In this document: piece by piece, positions 1-5,664 of the stretch | Numbering within the stretch: the stretch's first letter is position 1 | Layout: every line of letters begins with the position of its first letter | Assembly (NCBI GenBank): GCA_004557655.1 | Contig: SFGJ01000048.1 | Span: forward strand, 1 to 5,762 | DNA: 5,762 bases | DNA from: Clostridiales bacterium | GTDB lineage: Bacteria; Bacillota; Clostridia; Oscillospirales; Oscillospiraceae | Direction: 5' to 3' | Notes under the pieces: generated by a model | Told to the model about the DNA's origin: nothing | Databases searched by the model: none | What the model saw: only the letters and a program-made list of their open reading frames with translations | Position numbers and translations under genes: made by a program

Positions 1-692
1 GCTTCAATAAGTCGCTCGTCCCGGACCAGCTGGCTGGCAGGGCCGTGCATACTGATCTTGCCCAGCTCCAGCACATAGCCGTAATCCGCAATTTTCAGCG
101 TGGCCAAAGCGTTTTGCTCCACCATGAGGATGGTCGTCCCCTCGGATCGGATGGCCTGGAGGGTCTTAAAAATATCCTGAATGATCAGCGGAGCCAGACC
201 CAAGGAGGGTTCATCCAGTAGCAGAATCTCCGGGTCCGCCATCAGCGCCCGGCCAATGGCCAGCATCTGCTGCTCACCGCCGGAGAGGGTTCCCGCCTGC
301 TGGCGCCGCCGCTCCCTCAAAATGGGAAACAGTTCCTGCACCCGATCCATGTTTTTCTGATACTGCTTGGCACTTTTGATGCAATAGGCTCCGGCCTTGA
401 GGTTTTCCTCCACGGTCAGTCCGGCAAAGATCAGCCGGCCCTCCGGAGACATATTCACGCCCATACGGGCGGTTTTGTATCCTCGCTGGCCCAATATCTC
501 CGTCTCACCCAGATGAACGGAGCCATACGCCTTTACCATACCGGTGATGGCCCGGAGTGTGGTGGTCTTTCCTGCGCCGTTGGCTCCCAGCAGCGCCACA
601 AGGGTCCCCTTCTCCACATCCAGATCAATTCCCTTTACTGCCTGAATGGGTCCGTAATTGACCTGGAGGTTTCTGACTTCCAGCAGCGCCAT
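1..692 (-). CDS. livF: LivF-type branched-chain amino acid ABC transporter ATPase (3' end cut by window)
   Basis: This is the second cytoplasmic ATPase of a LIV/HAAT-family importer; it would pair with LivG to power uptake through LivH/LivM. Translating the minus strand from the ATG at 692 gives 230 residues before the window ends. LivF proteins are usually about 235-240 residues, so only the last few are missing. Visible motifs are Walker A GANGAGKT (residues 36-43), the LivF-typical SPEGRLIF stretch around residue 82, an ABC signature LSGGEQQ (136-142), Walker B ILLLDEP (156-162) and VEQN (191-194). The family normally has Q here in place of the H-loop histidine. The ATG overlaps the livG stop by one base (TAATG), and the preceding GGAGG (703-707) and GGAG (698-701) serve as ribosome binding sites, so it is translationally coupled to livG. 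Family assignment is strong. The transported substrate is not shown by the sequence. Confidence 0.93.
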   Translation of the reverse strand, partial: MALLEVRNLQVNYGPIQAVKGIDLDVEKGTLVALLGANGAGKTTTLRAITGMVKAYGSVHLGETEILGQRGYKTARMGVNMSPEGRLIFAGLTVEENLKAGAYCIKSAKQYQKNMDRVQELFPILRERRRQQAGTLSGGEQQMLAIGRALMADPEILLLDEPSLGLAPLIIQDIFKTLQAIRSEGTTILMVEQNALATLKIADYGYVLELGKISMHGPASQLVRDERLIE

Positions 693-2098
693 TACTTCTC
701 CACCTCCTCGTCGCTCTCACCCAAATACGCTTTCTGTACCTGCGGATCCTTCTGAATCTCCTCCGGCGTTCCGATTGCCAGGAGCTTCCCGAAGGAAATG
801 GCACATACGGTCTGACAAATGTTCATCACAAGTCCCATGTCATGCTCTACCAGCAAAATGGTGCAGCCCATGGTATCCCGGATGCGGCGAATCAGCTCCG
901 CCAGCTCCAAAGTCTCCGTGTCGTTCAGACCTGCGGCAGGCTCGTCCAATATAATCAGCTGGGGGTCGCACATCAGTGTGCGTGCGATCTCGATTTTCTT
1001 CAGAATCCCGTAGGGCAGGCCTGCGGCATACCAATCTCTGTACTCCGTAAGGCCCATGAATTCCAGCACACGGAGGGCCTTCTCCCTTATAATGCGCTCC
1101 TGCTTCTTCAGCGTCGGCAGGTGTAGAGCCTGAGACAAAATCCCCGCTGTAAACTGACGATGCCCCGCAATAAGCAGGTTATCCAGTACGGAGACCTCCC
1201 GAATCACCTCCACATTCTGAAAGGTGCGGACGATACCCTGCAGCACCACATCGTGTACCTTTTCCTCCGGCAAGGAGATGACCTCGCCTGCCTTGTTTTC
1301 AAACAGCAGTGTGCCGGAGGTAGGCTTATAAAACTGGGTGATACAGTTGAATACAGTGGTTTTACCTGCACCGTTGGGACCGATGAGGCCGAAAATTTCA
1401 CCCTTTTTCACATCAAAGGAAAGGCCGTCTACAGCGTGGACACCACCGAAATACATACACAGATCCTGCACTCGCAGCACCACGCCCTCCGGCAGCCCCG
1501 GTCTGTCAGCCGGAGCGAGCTGCAGTTTTTCCAAGGCGTCTGAGAGCTTTCGGATCTTGCTATCCTCCGCTTGCCGGATCGTTTCCATCTGCTTCTGTGC
1601 CGCCTTCTCCTGCTCTGCCCGAAATGCGTCTACTTTCCGCTCAATATCGGAAACAGCCGCTTCCCGCTCTGCCCCGTCACCGGGCATATCCGTCAACTGG
1701 GCACTGATCTCCCGCTGTAATCGGCAGCTGTACTGATTCCGAAGCTCCTCATGCTCCTTTTGTAGCTGCTGCAGCTTCTCCTCCTCTCGCTCTGCACAGG
1801 CAGGATCCTTCGAGATAGCCTTAGCTGCCCGGGTGGAGGCCTGCTTACGAACAAATGCCATGTCGGCATCGAATTGCGCCATGCGGCTGTCGAACACGAT
1901 CTTGCCGGCCTCCTCCGCCGGAATCCAATCGGGATGCGCGGTATACAGCTCCCGCATAAGCTGTGTGCGGTAAGCGTCCGTTTTTTTCCGGGCCTGCTCC
2001 TGACAGTCCCGCAGGAGAATGTCCCTGTAGTCCTTTTCGGCGCAGAGCATGGTTTTTCTGCGCATCATTTTTCTGTACGCTCTGTCAGTTCTGGCCAT
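692..2098 (-). CDS. livG: LivG-type ABC transporter ATPase with a ~205-residue N-terminal coiled-coil-like extension
   Basis: The protein has 468 residues, nearly twice the usual ~255. Residues about 206-468 are a complete LivG ATPase: Walker A GPNGAGKT (240-247), Q-loop RTFQN (291-295), signature LPYGI (361-365, a variant of the LSYGQ/LSGGQ consensus), Walker B LIILDEP (381-387), D-loop GLND (390-393), H-loop VEHD (417-420) and the LivG-typical AYLGE near the C-terminus. Residues 1-205 are rich in K/R/E/Q/A with few hydrophobic runs. Segments at about 102-122 and 151-193 look like amphipathic helices or coiled coil. I do not recognise this part; it has no signal peptide or membrane segment. 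The ATG at 2098 is preferred because AAAGGAGG (2109-2116) lies 10 nt upstream. An in-frame TTG at 2128 would add 10 residues but lacks a comparable site. The start overlaps the livM stop by 14 nt, and the stop overlaps livF by one base. There is no frame break between extension and core. Confidence 0.9.
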   Translation of the reverse strand: MARTDRAYRKMMRRKTMLCAEKDYRDILLRDCQEQARKKTDAYRTQLMRELYTAHPDWIPAEEAGKIVFDSRMAQFDADMAFVRKQASTRAAKAISKDPACAEREEEKLQQLQKEHEELRNQYSCRLQREISAQLTDMPGDGAEREAAVSDIERKVDAFRAEQEKAAQKQMETIRQAEDSKIRKLSDALEKLQLAPADRPGLPEGVVLRVQDLCMYFGGVHAVDGLSFDVKKGEIFGLIGPNGAGKTTVFNCITQFYKPTSGTLLFENKAGEVISLPEEKVHDVVLQGIVRTFQNVEVIREVSVLDNLLIAGHRQFTAGILSQALHLPTLKKQERIIREKALRVLEFMGLTEYRDWYAAGLPYGILKKIEIARTLMCDPQLIILDEPAAGLNDTETLELAELIRRIRDTMGCTILLVEHDMGLVMNICQTVCAISFGKLLAIGTPEEIQKDPQVQKAYLGESDEEVEK

Positions 2099-3185
2099 AA
2101 CCGTCCATCCTCCTTTGCGTATTGGCAACGAATTTTGCTGTTTTTCTCTTTTGCATAAGGTTCCCCATCATCTGAGCTATGCCGCCGGGGAAGAACATTA
2201 CGATGAGGATGATGAGCAGACCCGTAATCATGGTGATGAACGCCGGGTTCTCCACGAAGAAGGGAATCTTGCTCAGGAGCGTTGACTGCAGTCCATAGAT
2301 GATGAACACCCCGAAAGTGGTACCCCATAGAGACTTGGCTCCGCCGATGACCACAGCGCCTAAAATGTTCAGGGAGGTTGCCATGCTCAGCAGCGTGGAG
2401 GTAGAGGTAGTCATGTTCCGCAGGAGCATCATGTACATAAGTCCCGCAATAGCGGCATACACCGTGGAGATTACGAAGGCCAGTACGCGGTACTTCATCA
2501 GATTAATACCCATGGCTTGGGCGGCGGAGGTGCTGTTTTTTACCGACAGCAGCGCCCGGCCGATAGGGCTGCGGATAAGGTTGGAGGTAATGAACAGCAG
2601 CAGGACAAACAGCGCCAGGATCAGCAGATACACCTGCTCCTCTCCGATCTTTACACCGAAGAGCCGTACCTTGGACATATCCAGCTTGATAGAGGATTTC
2701 AGAGAAATGAAGGTGTTGCGCAGAATTTCCGAGAGGCCCAGCGTCAGGATTGCCAGATAAATTCCCTCGATCCGCAGGGAGATAAAGCCTACCAGCACGC
2801 CGCTGAACAGACTTATCATCACCGTAACGATAAAGGCGATGCCGAAAGGTGCTCCGTATACCTGCATGAAATAGTAGGCAATGTATGCGCCGATCCCTAC
2901 AAACCCCGCCGTGCCCAGGGAAGCCAGACCGGAGTAGCCCATGAGCAGGCAGAAGCCAATGGCCATAATGGCATAAATCATGGTGTTTCCCACGGCAAAG
3001 ACGAAGGAACTGGTCAAAGCGCCCAGCTGCGCCAGCAACGGAAAAACGCCCAATATCACCCCAAAGATCAAATATTGGGTCCCGGGAACTGCCAACAGCT
3101 TCTTTATCTTTTCTCCGGCGCTCACCTTACCGCAATCGGTGTAAACCAGATTCAGATATTCCTTTTTAACATTCAAGTCCGTCAT
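2085..3185 (-). CDS. livM: LivM-type branched-chain amino acid ABC transporter permease
   Basis: This is one of the two membrane subunits forming the translocation pore of the importer. From the ATG at 3185 it has 366 residues, within the normal LivM range. A polar N-terminus of about 37 residues is followed by multiple hydrophobic segments, roughly at 38-56, 60-83, 95-110, 115-138, 186-202, 233-256, 270-300 and 314-334. Family landmarks are GYSGLASLGTAGFVGIGAY (83-101), matching the LivM GxSGQxSLGHAxFxGIGAY region; RIEGIYLAILTLGLSEI (138-154); GRALLSVKNSTSAAQAMGIN (209-228), the cytoplasmic coupling-loop region; and VIGGAKSLWGTTFG (279-292). The ORF can also open at GTG 3191, but that start overlaps the livH stop. 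The ATG at 3185 has GAAGGTG about 5 nt upstream and sits 2 bp after the livH TGA, so it is the better start. The C-terminus overlaps the livG start by 14 nt. Confidence 0.93.
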   Translation of the reverse strand: MTDLNVKKEYLNLVYTDCGKVSAGEKIKKLLAVPGTQYLIFGVILGVFPLLAQLGALTSSFVFAVGNTMIYAIMAIGFCLLMGYSGLASLGTAGFVGIGAYIAYYFMQVYGAPFGIAFIVTVMISLFSGVLVGFISLRIEGIYLAILTLGLSEILRNTFISLKSSIKLDMSKVRLFGVKIGEEQVYLLILALFVLLLFITSNLIRSPIGRALLSVKNSTSAAQAMGINLMKYRVLAFVISTVYAAIAGLMYMMLLRNMTTSTSTLLSMATSLNILGAVVIGGAKSLWGTTFGVFIIYGLQSTLLSKIPFFVENPAFITMITGLLIILIVMFFPGGIAQMMGNLMQKRKTAKFVANTQRRMDGYGQN

Positions 3186-3187
3186 AA

Positions 3188-4123
3188 TCACACCTTCTTT
3201 ACCACTTTCTTCCCAAACAGGCCCTGGGGCTTGAGGAGGATGATGGCCAGCAGAAGGACATACACAATGACCATCTGCCAGCGGCTGATGTCATAAAAGG
3301 CAGGGAAATTCGCCAAAAAGCCCACACAGTTGGACAGAACCGGGATCAGAACCGCTCCTACAATGGGGCCGTAGAAGGTGGCAAATCCCCCCAGAATGCA
3401 GGCAAGGAATGCGTTGACCTGGATGGTACCCATAAAAGAGGTGCTGATCATGGCACCGCCGCCGGCATACATCACGGCGGCCAGCACGCCTAACGCACAG
3501 GCCAGTGCCCAGGAGATGGCCGTGATGACATGGGTATTGATCCCCATAAGCTCGGCGGTAAACTCACTGGAGGCTGTGCAGCGGACACCCAGACCCCACT
3601 TGCTGTATTTCAGCAGCAGGAACAGGGCTGCCAGCACCACGGCGGTAATAGCGGCACAGATCAGCGCATGTTTTGTCAGCACGATCTCCCCGCCAAAGAC
3701 ACGAAGCACCACATTAGACTCCACACCGGCCTTGGTGGTATTATAAAAGGATTCAAAGGGAATGAACTCAGGATTGCCGAACACCAGCGGAATGCCGCCG
3801 TAGAACAGGGACACAAATCCCATGGTGATAATCTGTTTTCCCAGCTCTCCCACATGGCGTCCCTTTCGGAACACCATCAGGTCGATAAAAAGGCCGATAA
3901 CGACACCCACGATCATGCCGGGCAGCACGCCCAGGTAAACCGGGACCCCCCACCGGTTCAGACATTCTGCCACTACATAGCAGCCAAAGGCTGCGATAGA
4001 TCCCTGGGCAAAATTGGCCGTGGTGGATGTCCGAAAAATGATGGTTACAGAGAACGCCGACAGCGCCGTCACGCAGATACTCAGCAGCGATCCGCAAACC
4101 GTAGACAAAAATGCGGCAAACAT
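3188..4123 (-). CDS. livH: LivH-type branched-chain amino acid ABC transporter permease
   Basis: This is the first gene of the liv operon and the second pore-forming membrane subunit. Its 311 residues match the family (about 290-310). Hydrophobic segments fall at about 3-30, 38-53, 62-84, 97-116, 152-172, 197-221, 235-264 and 282-298. Conserved LivH features are ANFAQGSIAAFGCY (36-49), equivalent to the N-F-A-Q-G-x-x-x-x-x-G-A-Y block; GLGVRCTASSEFTAELMGIN (177-196), the coupling-loop region with a usual G-R-A-x-R-A pattern; ACILGGFATFYGPIVGAVL (241-259); and LKPQGLFGK (297-305) near the C-terminus. The start is well defined: an ATG at 4121-4123 preceded by AAAGGAGGGG (4131-4140) with a 7-nt spacer. 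The promoter and a likely operator lie directly upstream. Substrates of this family include branched-chain and other hydrophobic amino acids, and in some branches urea or amides. Nothing here separates these. Confidence 0.93.
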   Translation of the reverse strand: MFAAFLSTVCGSLLSICVTALSAFSVTIIFRTSTTANFAQGSIAAFGCYVVAECLNRWGVPVYLGVLPGMIVGVVIGLFIDLMVFRKGRHVGELGKQIITMGFVSLFYGGIPLVFGNPEFIPFESFYNTTKAGVESNVVLRVFGGEIVLTKHALICAAITAVVLAALFLLLKYSKWGLGVRCTASSEFTAELMGINTHVITAISWALACALGVLAAVMYAGGGAMISTSFMGTIQVNAFLACILGGFATFYGPIVGAVLIPVLSNCVGFLANFPAFYDISRWQMVIVYVLLLAIILLKPQGLFGKKVVKKV

Positions 4124-4130
4124 GAGTGTG

Positions 4131-4140
4131 CCCCTCCTTT
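4131..4140 (-). promoter_or_regulatory. Ribosome binding site of livH
   Basis: On the minus strand the bases read AAAGGAGGGG, a near-perfect Shine-Dalgarno sequence, 7 nt before the livH ATG. It fixes the livH start. Confidence 0.85.
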
Positions 4141-4150
4141 TTCTTCATGT

Positions 4151-4168
4151 GGTGAATCATAGTTCACC
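4151..4168. promoter_or_regulatory. Inverted repeat in the liv 5' leader, likely operator
   Basis: The 18-bp sequence consists of arms GGTGAA and TTCACC, perfectly complementary, separated by 6 bp. On the minus strand it begins about 6 bp downstream of the expected transcription start of the liv promoter and lies between promoter and ribosome binding site. A bound dimeric repressor there would block initiation or early elongation. Arm length and geometry fit TetR-family operators, and a TetR gene is encoded divergently next door, so it is the first candidate binder. The symmetry is seen directly; binding is inference. A short mRNA hairpin is an alternative but would be weak (6-bp stem, 6-nt loop). 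Confidence 0.55.
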
Positions 4169-4180
4169 TATTGTGGCTTT

Positions 4181-4210
4181 ATAATATATTGTATATGGCG
4201 TTTTTGTCAA
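4181..4210 (-). promoter_or_regulatory. Sigma-A-type promoter of the liv operon
   Basis: Read on the minus strand there is a perfect -35 TTGACA (4210-4205), then 18 bp, then TATTAT (4186-4181). TATATT with a 16-bp spacer is an alternative overlapping -10. The surrounding DNA is very AT-rich. The predicted start is near 4174, giving a leader of about 50 nt before livH. Confidence 0.65.
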
Positions 4211-4286
4211 TATCAACTTAACGTCATTGTGGAATTTTTAATTTTTGCACAAATTTTTTGTCAAGTAATTGCATAATATGACAAAT

Positions 4287-4300
4287 AATTCAAGTGAATT
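4287..4300. promoter_or_regulatory. Palindrome AATTCAAGTGAATT, possible second regulator site
   Basis: A 14-bp near-perfect palindrome (six complementary pairs around a central AG) sits in the divergent control region, about 40 bp upstream of the tetR -35 and about 77 bp upstream of the liv -35. It shares the core GTGAAT with one half of the inverted repeat at 4151-4168. AT-rich DNA produces such palindromes fairly easily, so function is uncertain. Confidence 0.3.
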
Positions 4301-4339
4301 GGAGTTTATGTATTTTGCTTGCTTTTTTAGGTTATTTTG

Positions 4340-4368
4340 TTGACATCAGCCTTAAAACACGCTATCCT
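4340..4368 (+). promoter_or_regulatory. Sigma-A-type promoter of the TetR gene
   Basis: TTGACA at 4340-4345 and TATCCT at 4363-4368 are separated by exactly 17 bp. The start of transcription should fall near 4375, leaving a leader of about 28 nt that contains the ribosome binding site AAAAGGAG (4387-4394), 8 nt before the ATG. Confidence 0.7.
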
Positions 4369-4402
4369 ATACACAGCTTTACACAGAAAAGGAGCATAGC
4401 CA

Positions 4403-5023
4403 ATGAACAGCAAGCTGGACTTGGTAGTAGTTATTCCAGAAAGCGAAGAAGGCCGCCGCAGTTTTGATCGATTGGTCAAGGCCGCTGAGGACCTTTTCAG
4501 CCAGCAAGGGTATCGCAGTACCACCATCAAGGATATCGCCCAAAGCGCCGGACTGTCCGTGGGGGCGTTTTACATTTATTTCCGCAGTAAGTATCAAATA
4601 TATGTCTATATTATGCAAAGCTTTGCCCTTCGCCTTCAGAACTATCTGGATTCCCGGGCCGGAAAGATCACCGGAGATCTCATTGAGCGCCAGGTGGAGT
4701 ACATTATGGAGTTCATTGGCTTTGCCTATAAAAATCCCGCCTGCTATAACCTAATCTTCGAGTCCCTGTACATTGACCGGGATCTTTTCCTGCAATATTA
4801 CTACCAGTACGCCCAGCGATATGTGCCTGCGCTGACCAAAAGCCGCGCCCTGCCCGAAGGAATGGACCCTATGCTCTGGTCCTTCATCAACATGGGCATC
4901 GGCAATTTCATCGGCCTGAAGGTTCTGGCAGAAAACGACGCCGGCCCAGAGCAGATGGAAAAGATACGCCAAACTCTGCGCATCCTTCTGCGTTCAGGAT
5001 TGTCAAAAGCCGAGGAGGAGTAA
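4403..5023 (+). CDS. TetR/AcrR-family transcriptional regulator
   Basis: The 206-residue protein has the TetR layout. A polar leader of about 20 residues is followed by helix 1 (about 21-35), then the helix-turn-helix TTIKDIAQSAGLSVGAFYIY (40-59) and the family-typical F-x-S-K (60-63). The rest is an all-helical C-terminal domain for ligand binding and dimerisation, rich in aromatic residues (for example LYIDRDLFLQYYYQYAQRY at 122-140). An aromatic pocket could hold a hydrophobic ligand, but no subfamily or ligand can be named from sequence alone. The length is typical of the family. The start is supported by AAAAGGAG 8 nt upstream and by a clean promoter. The gene is divergent from the liv operon across 279 bp, and an inverted repeat lies at the liv promoter, so local repression of liv is the likely role. 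Autoregulation is less obvious because the same repeat is not present at its own promoter. There is no clear terminator: a 5-bp stem at 5037-5050 lacks a T-tract. Confidence 0.92.
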   Translation: MNSKLDLVVVIPESEEGRRSFDRLVKAAEDLFSQQGYRSTTIKDIAQSAGLSVGAFYIYFRSKYQIYVYIMQSFALRLQNYLDSRAGKITGDLIERQVEYIMEFIGFAYKNPACYNLIFESLYIDRDLFLQYYYQYAQRYVPALTKSRALPEGMDPMLWSFINMGIGNFIGLKVLAENDAGPEQMEKIRQTLRILLRSGLSKAEEE

Positions 5024-5243
5024 ATCTCACCCCTGTCCGGCCATTGCCGGTCGTAAATCTTTCGCTCTCACGCAGTTGGCCAATACCGTTAAATGATCGT
5101 TGAGAATCCTTTTCCGATCGCATATGCGGTTCCGCCTTTTTCCGCAGAATCTTTTATCACAAGTATTAGCCCACTCCTAATTATTTGGCTTGTTTCCCCT
5201 CCAGTTTTCGACACGCTTAAAGGATAACTGTTTATTGGGCGTG
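5024..5243. other. Non-coding stretch after the TetR gene, no gene supported
   Basis: No reading frame here has a family resemblance or a credible ribosome binding site. A minus-strand frame of 111 codons spans 5089-5424, but it lacks recognisable motifs and crosses the tandem repeat. Local structure includes a GC-rich 5-bp stem (5037-5050) and the perfect 10-bp palindrome CGCATATGCG (5119-5128). The stretch may be decayed sequence. Confidence 0.5.
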
Positions 5244-5277
5244 GACCAATTTCTTCCCGGGACCAATTTCTTCCCGG
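5244..5277. repeat. Perfect 2 x 17 bp tandem repeat
   Basis: The unit GACCAATTTCTTCCCGG occurs at 5244-5260 and again directly at 5261-5277 with no mismatch. A partial cousin (ACCAATTTCT-CC) lies at 5424-5435. Seventeen is not a multiple of three, so the array does not look like part of a coding sequence. It lies just outside the 224-bp segment bounded by inverted repeats. Confidence 0.85.
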
Positions 5278-5287
5278 TCTCCGCGGA

Positions 5288-5455
5288 TCAATTATAGCTC
5301 GACCACGATAGATTCTCCATATGACATACAAAAACGCCCCATTTATTGCTTGTTCGGTTGGACGGCTTAGGCTTGTCAGCGATCGCCTCATCCACCTTGG
5401 GTGGGCGACCCCTGCGAGCCCCAACCAATTTCTCCGCTTTCTGGTTTTCAGTCAT
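5288..5455 (-). CDS. Possible small basic protein with AT-hook-like GRPPK motif (doubtful or remnant)
   Basis: A minus-strand frame from the ATG at 5455 to the TGA at 5288-5290 encodes 55 residues. It contains KAEKLVGARRGRPPKVDEA (6-24); the GRPPK core resembles the AT-hook DNA-binding motif (typically R-G-R-P flanked by basic residues). The rest is polar, ending in MENLSWSSYN. The same frame stays open upstream to a TAG at 5504-5506 and includes a related PPKAEK stretch, but offers no other ATG start. There is no good Shine-Dalgarno sequence before the ATG (only AGAAAAG) and no visible promoter. I do not recognise a family. It may be a true small protein, the tail of a decayed gene, or a chance frame within a repeated element. 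Confidence 0.25.
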   Translation of the reverse strand: MTENQKAEKLVGARRGRPPKVDEAIADKPKPSNRTSNKWGVFVCHMENLSWSSYN

Positions 5456-5512
5456 AGTCTTTTCTGCTTTCGGCGGACTGCCACGGCACAGCTTTTTCGG
5501 CTTCTATAATTG
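5289..5512. repeat. 224-bp segment bounded by 9-bp inverted repeats, MITE-like candidate
   Basis: CAATTATAG at 5289-5297 and its exact reverse complement CTATAATTG at 5504-5512 bracket the segment. The minus-strand open frame with the GRPPK motif ends in the left repeat, which supplies its stop, and is bounded upstream by a TAG in the right repeat. No clear target-site duplication is visible outside the repeats, and 9-bp AT-rich matches can occur by chance. The mobile-element reading is therefore tentative. Confidence 0.3.
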
Positions 5513-5526
5513 GAAGGAACATGGCT

Positions 5527-5548
5527 TTTCGCTGAATGGAAAGCGAAA
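5527..5548. repeat. Small hairpin upstream of the Rrf2 gene
   Basis: TTTCGCT (5527-5533) and AGCGAAA (5542-5548) form a perfect 7-bp stem with an 8-nt loop. There is no T-run after it on either strand, so it is not a convincing intrinsic terminator. It lies just outside the segment bounded by inverted repeats, about 55 bp upstream of the rrf2 -35. Confidence 0.35.
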
Positions 5549-5601
5549 CTGACCCGGGCTGGGGCGGTCTGTGTTAAATCGATATTTTTTTGGGAATTAT
5601 C

Positions 5602-5630
5602 TTGACAAAATTTATCGAGATTGATATGAT
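5602..5630 (+). promoter_or_regulatory. Sigma-A-type promoter of the Rrf2-family gene
   Basis: TTGACA at 5602-5607 and TATGAT at 5625-5630 are separated by 17 bp, close to the ideal consensus. The start is expected near 5637. TATC (5613-5616) and GATA (5623-5626) lie symmetrically within the spacer and -10 and could be part of an autoregulatory site, but the dyad is weak. Confidence 0.75.
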
Positions 5631-5664
5631 GGCAGTACAAGCAAGCGAAAAGAGGATGCGGGAC

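Noticed and set aside
2099..2128. TTG start for livG at 2128, adding 10 residues
   Set aside because: A rare start with no convincing ribosome binding site, while the ATG at 2098 has AAAGGAGG 10 nt upstream and overlaps the livM stop in the usual coupled way.
2517..3296. 259-codon plus-strand open frame opposite livM/livH
   Set aside because: It is a shadow of the codon structure of two well-supported membrane-protein genes, with low-complexity Q/H-rich composition and no family resemblance.
4227..4252. TTGTG-N16-CACAA inverted repeat as a regulator site
   Set aside because: The arms are only 5 bp with a long AT-rich spacer, well within chance for this composition.
5037..5050. Terminator after the TetR gene (CCGGC-CATT-GCCGG stem)
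   Set aside because: The stem is only 5 bp and is followed by TCGTAAATC rather than a T-run, so intrinsic termination is not supported.
5119..5150. Hairpin around GCGGTTCCGCC followed by TTTTT as a terminator
   Set aside because: The immediate stem would have almost no loop, and the alternative TGCGG/CCGCA stem puts the T-run inside the loop. The CGCATATGCG palindrome alone is not evidence of function.
5089..5424. 111-codon minus-strand open frame as a gene
   Set aside because: It has no recognisable motif, runs through the 17-bp tandem repeat out of phase, and overlaps the GRPPK frame. It also has no good ribosome binding site.
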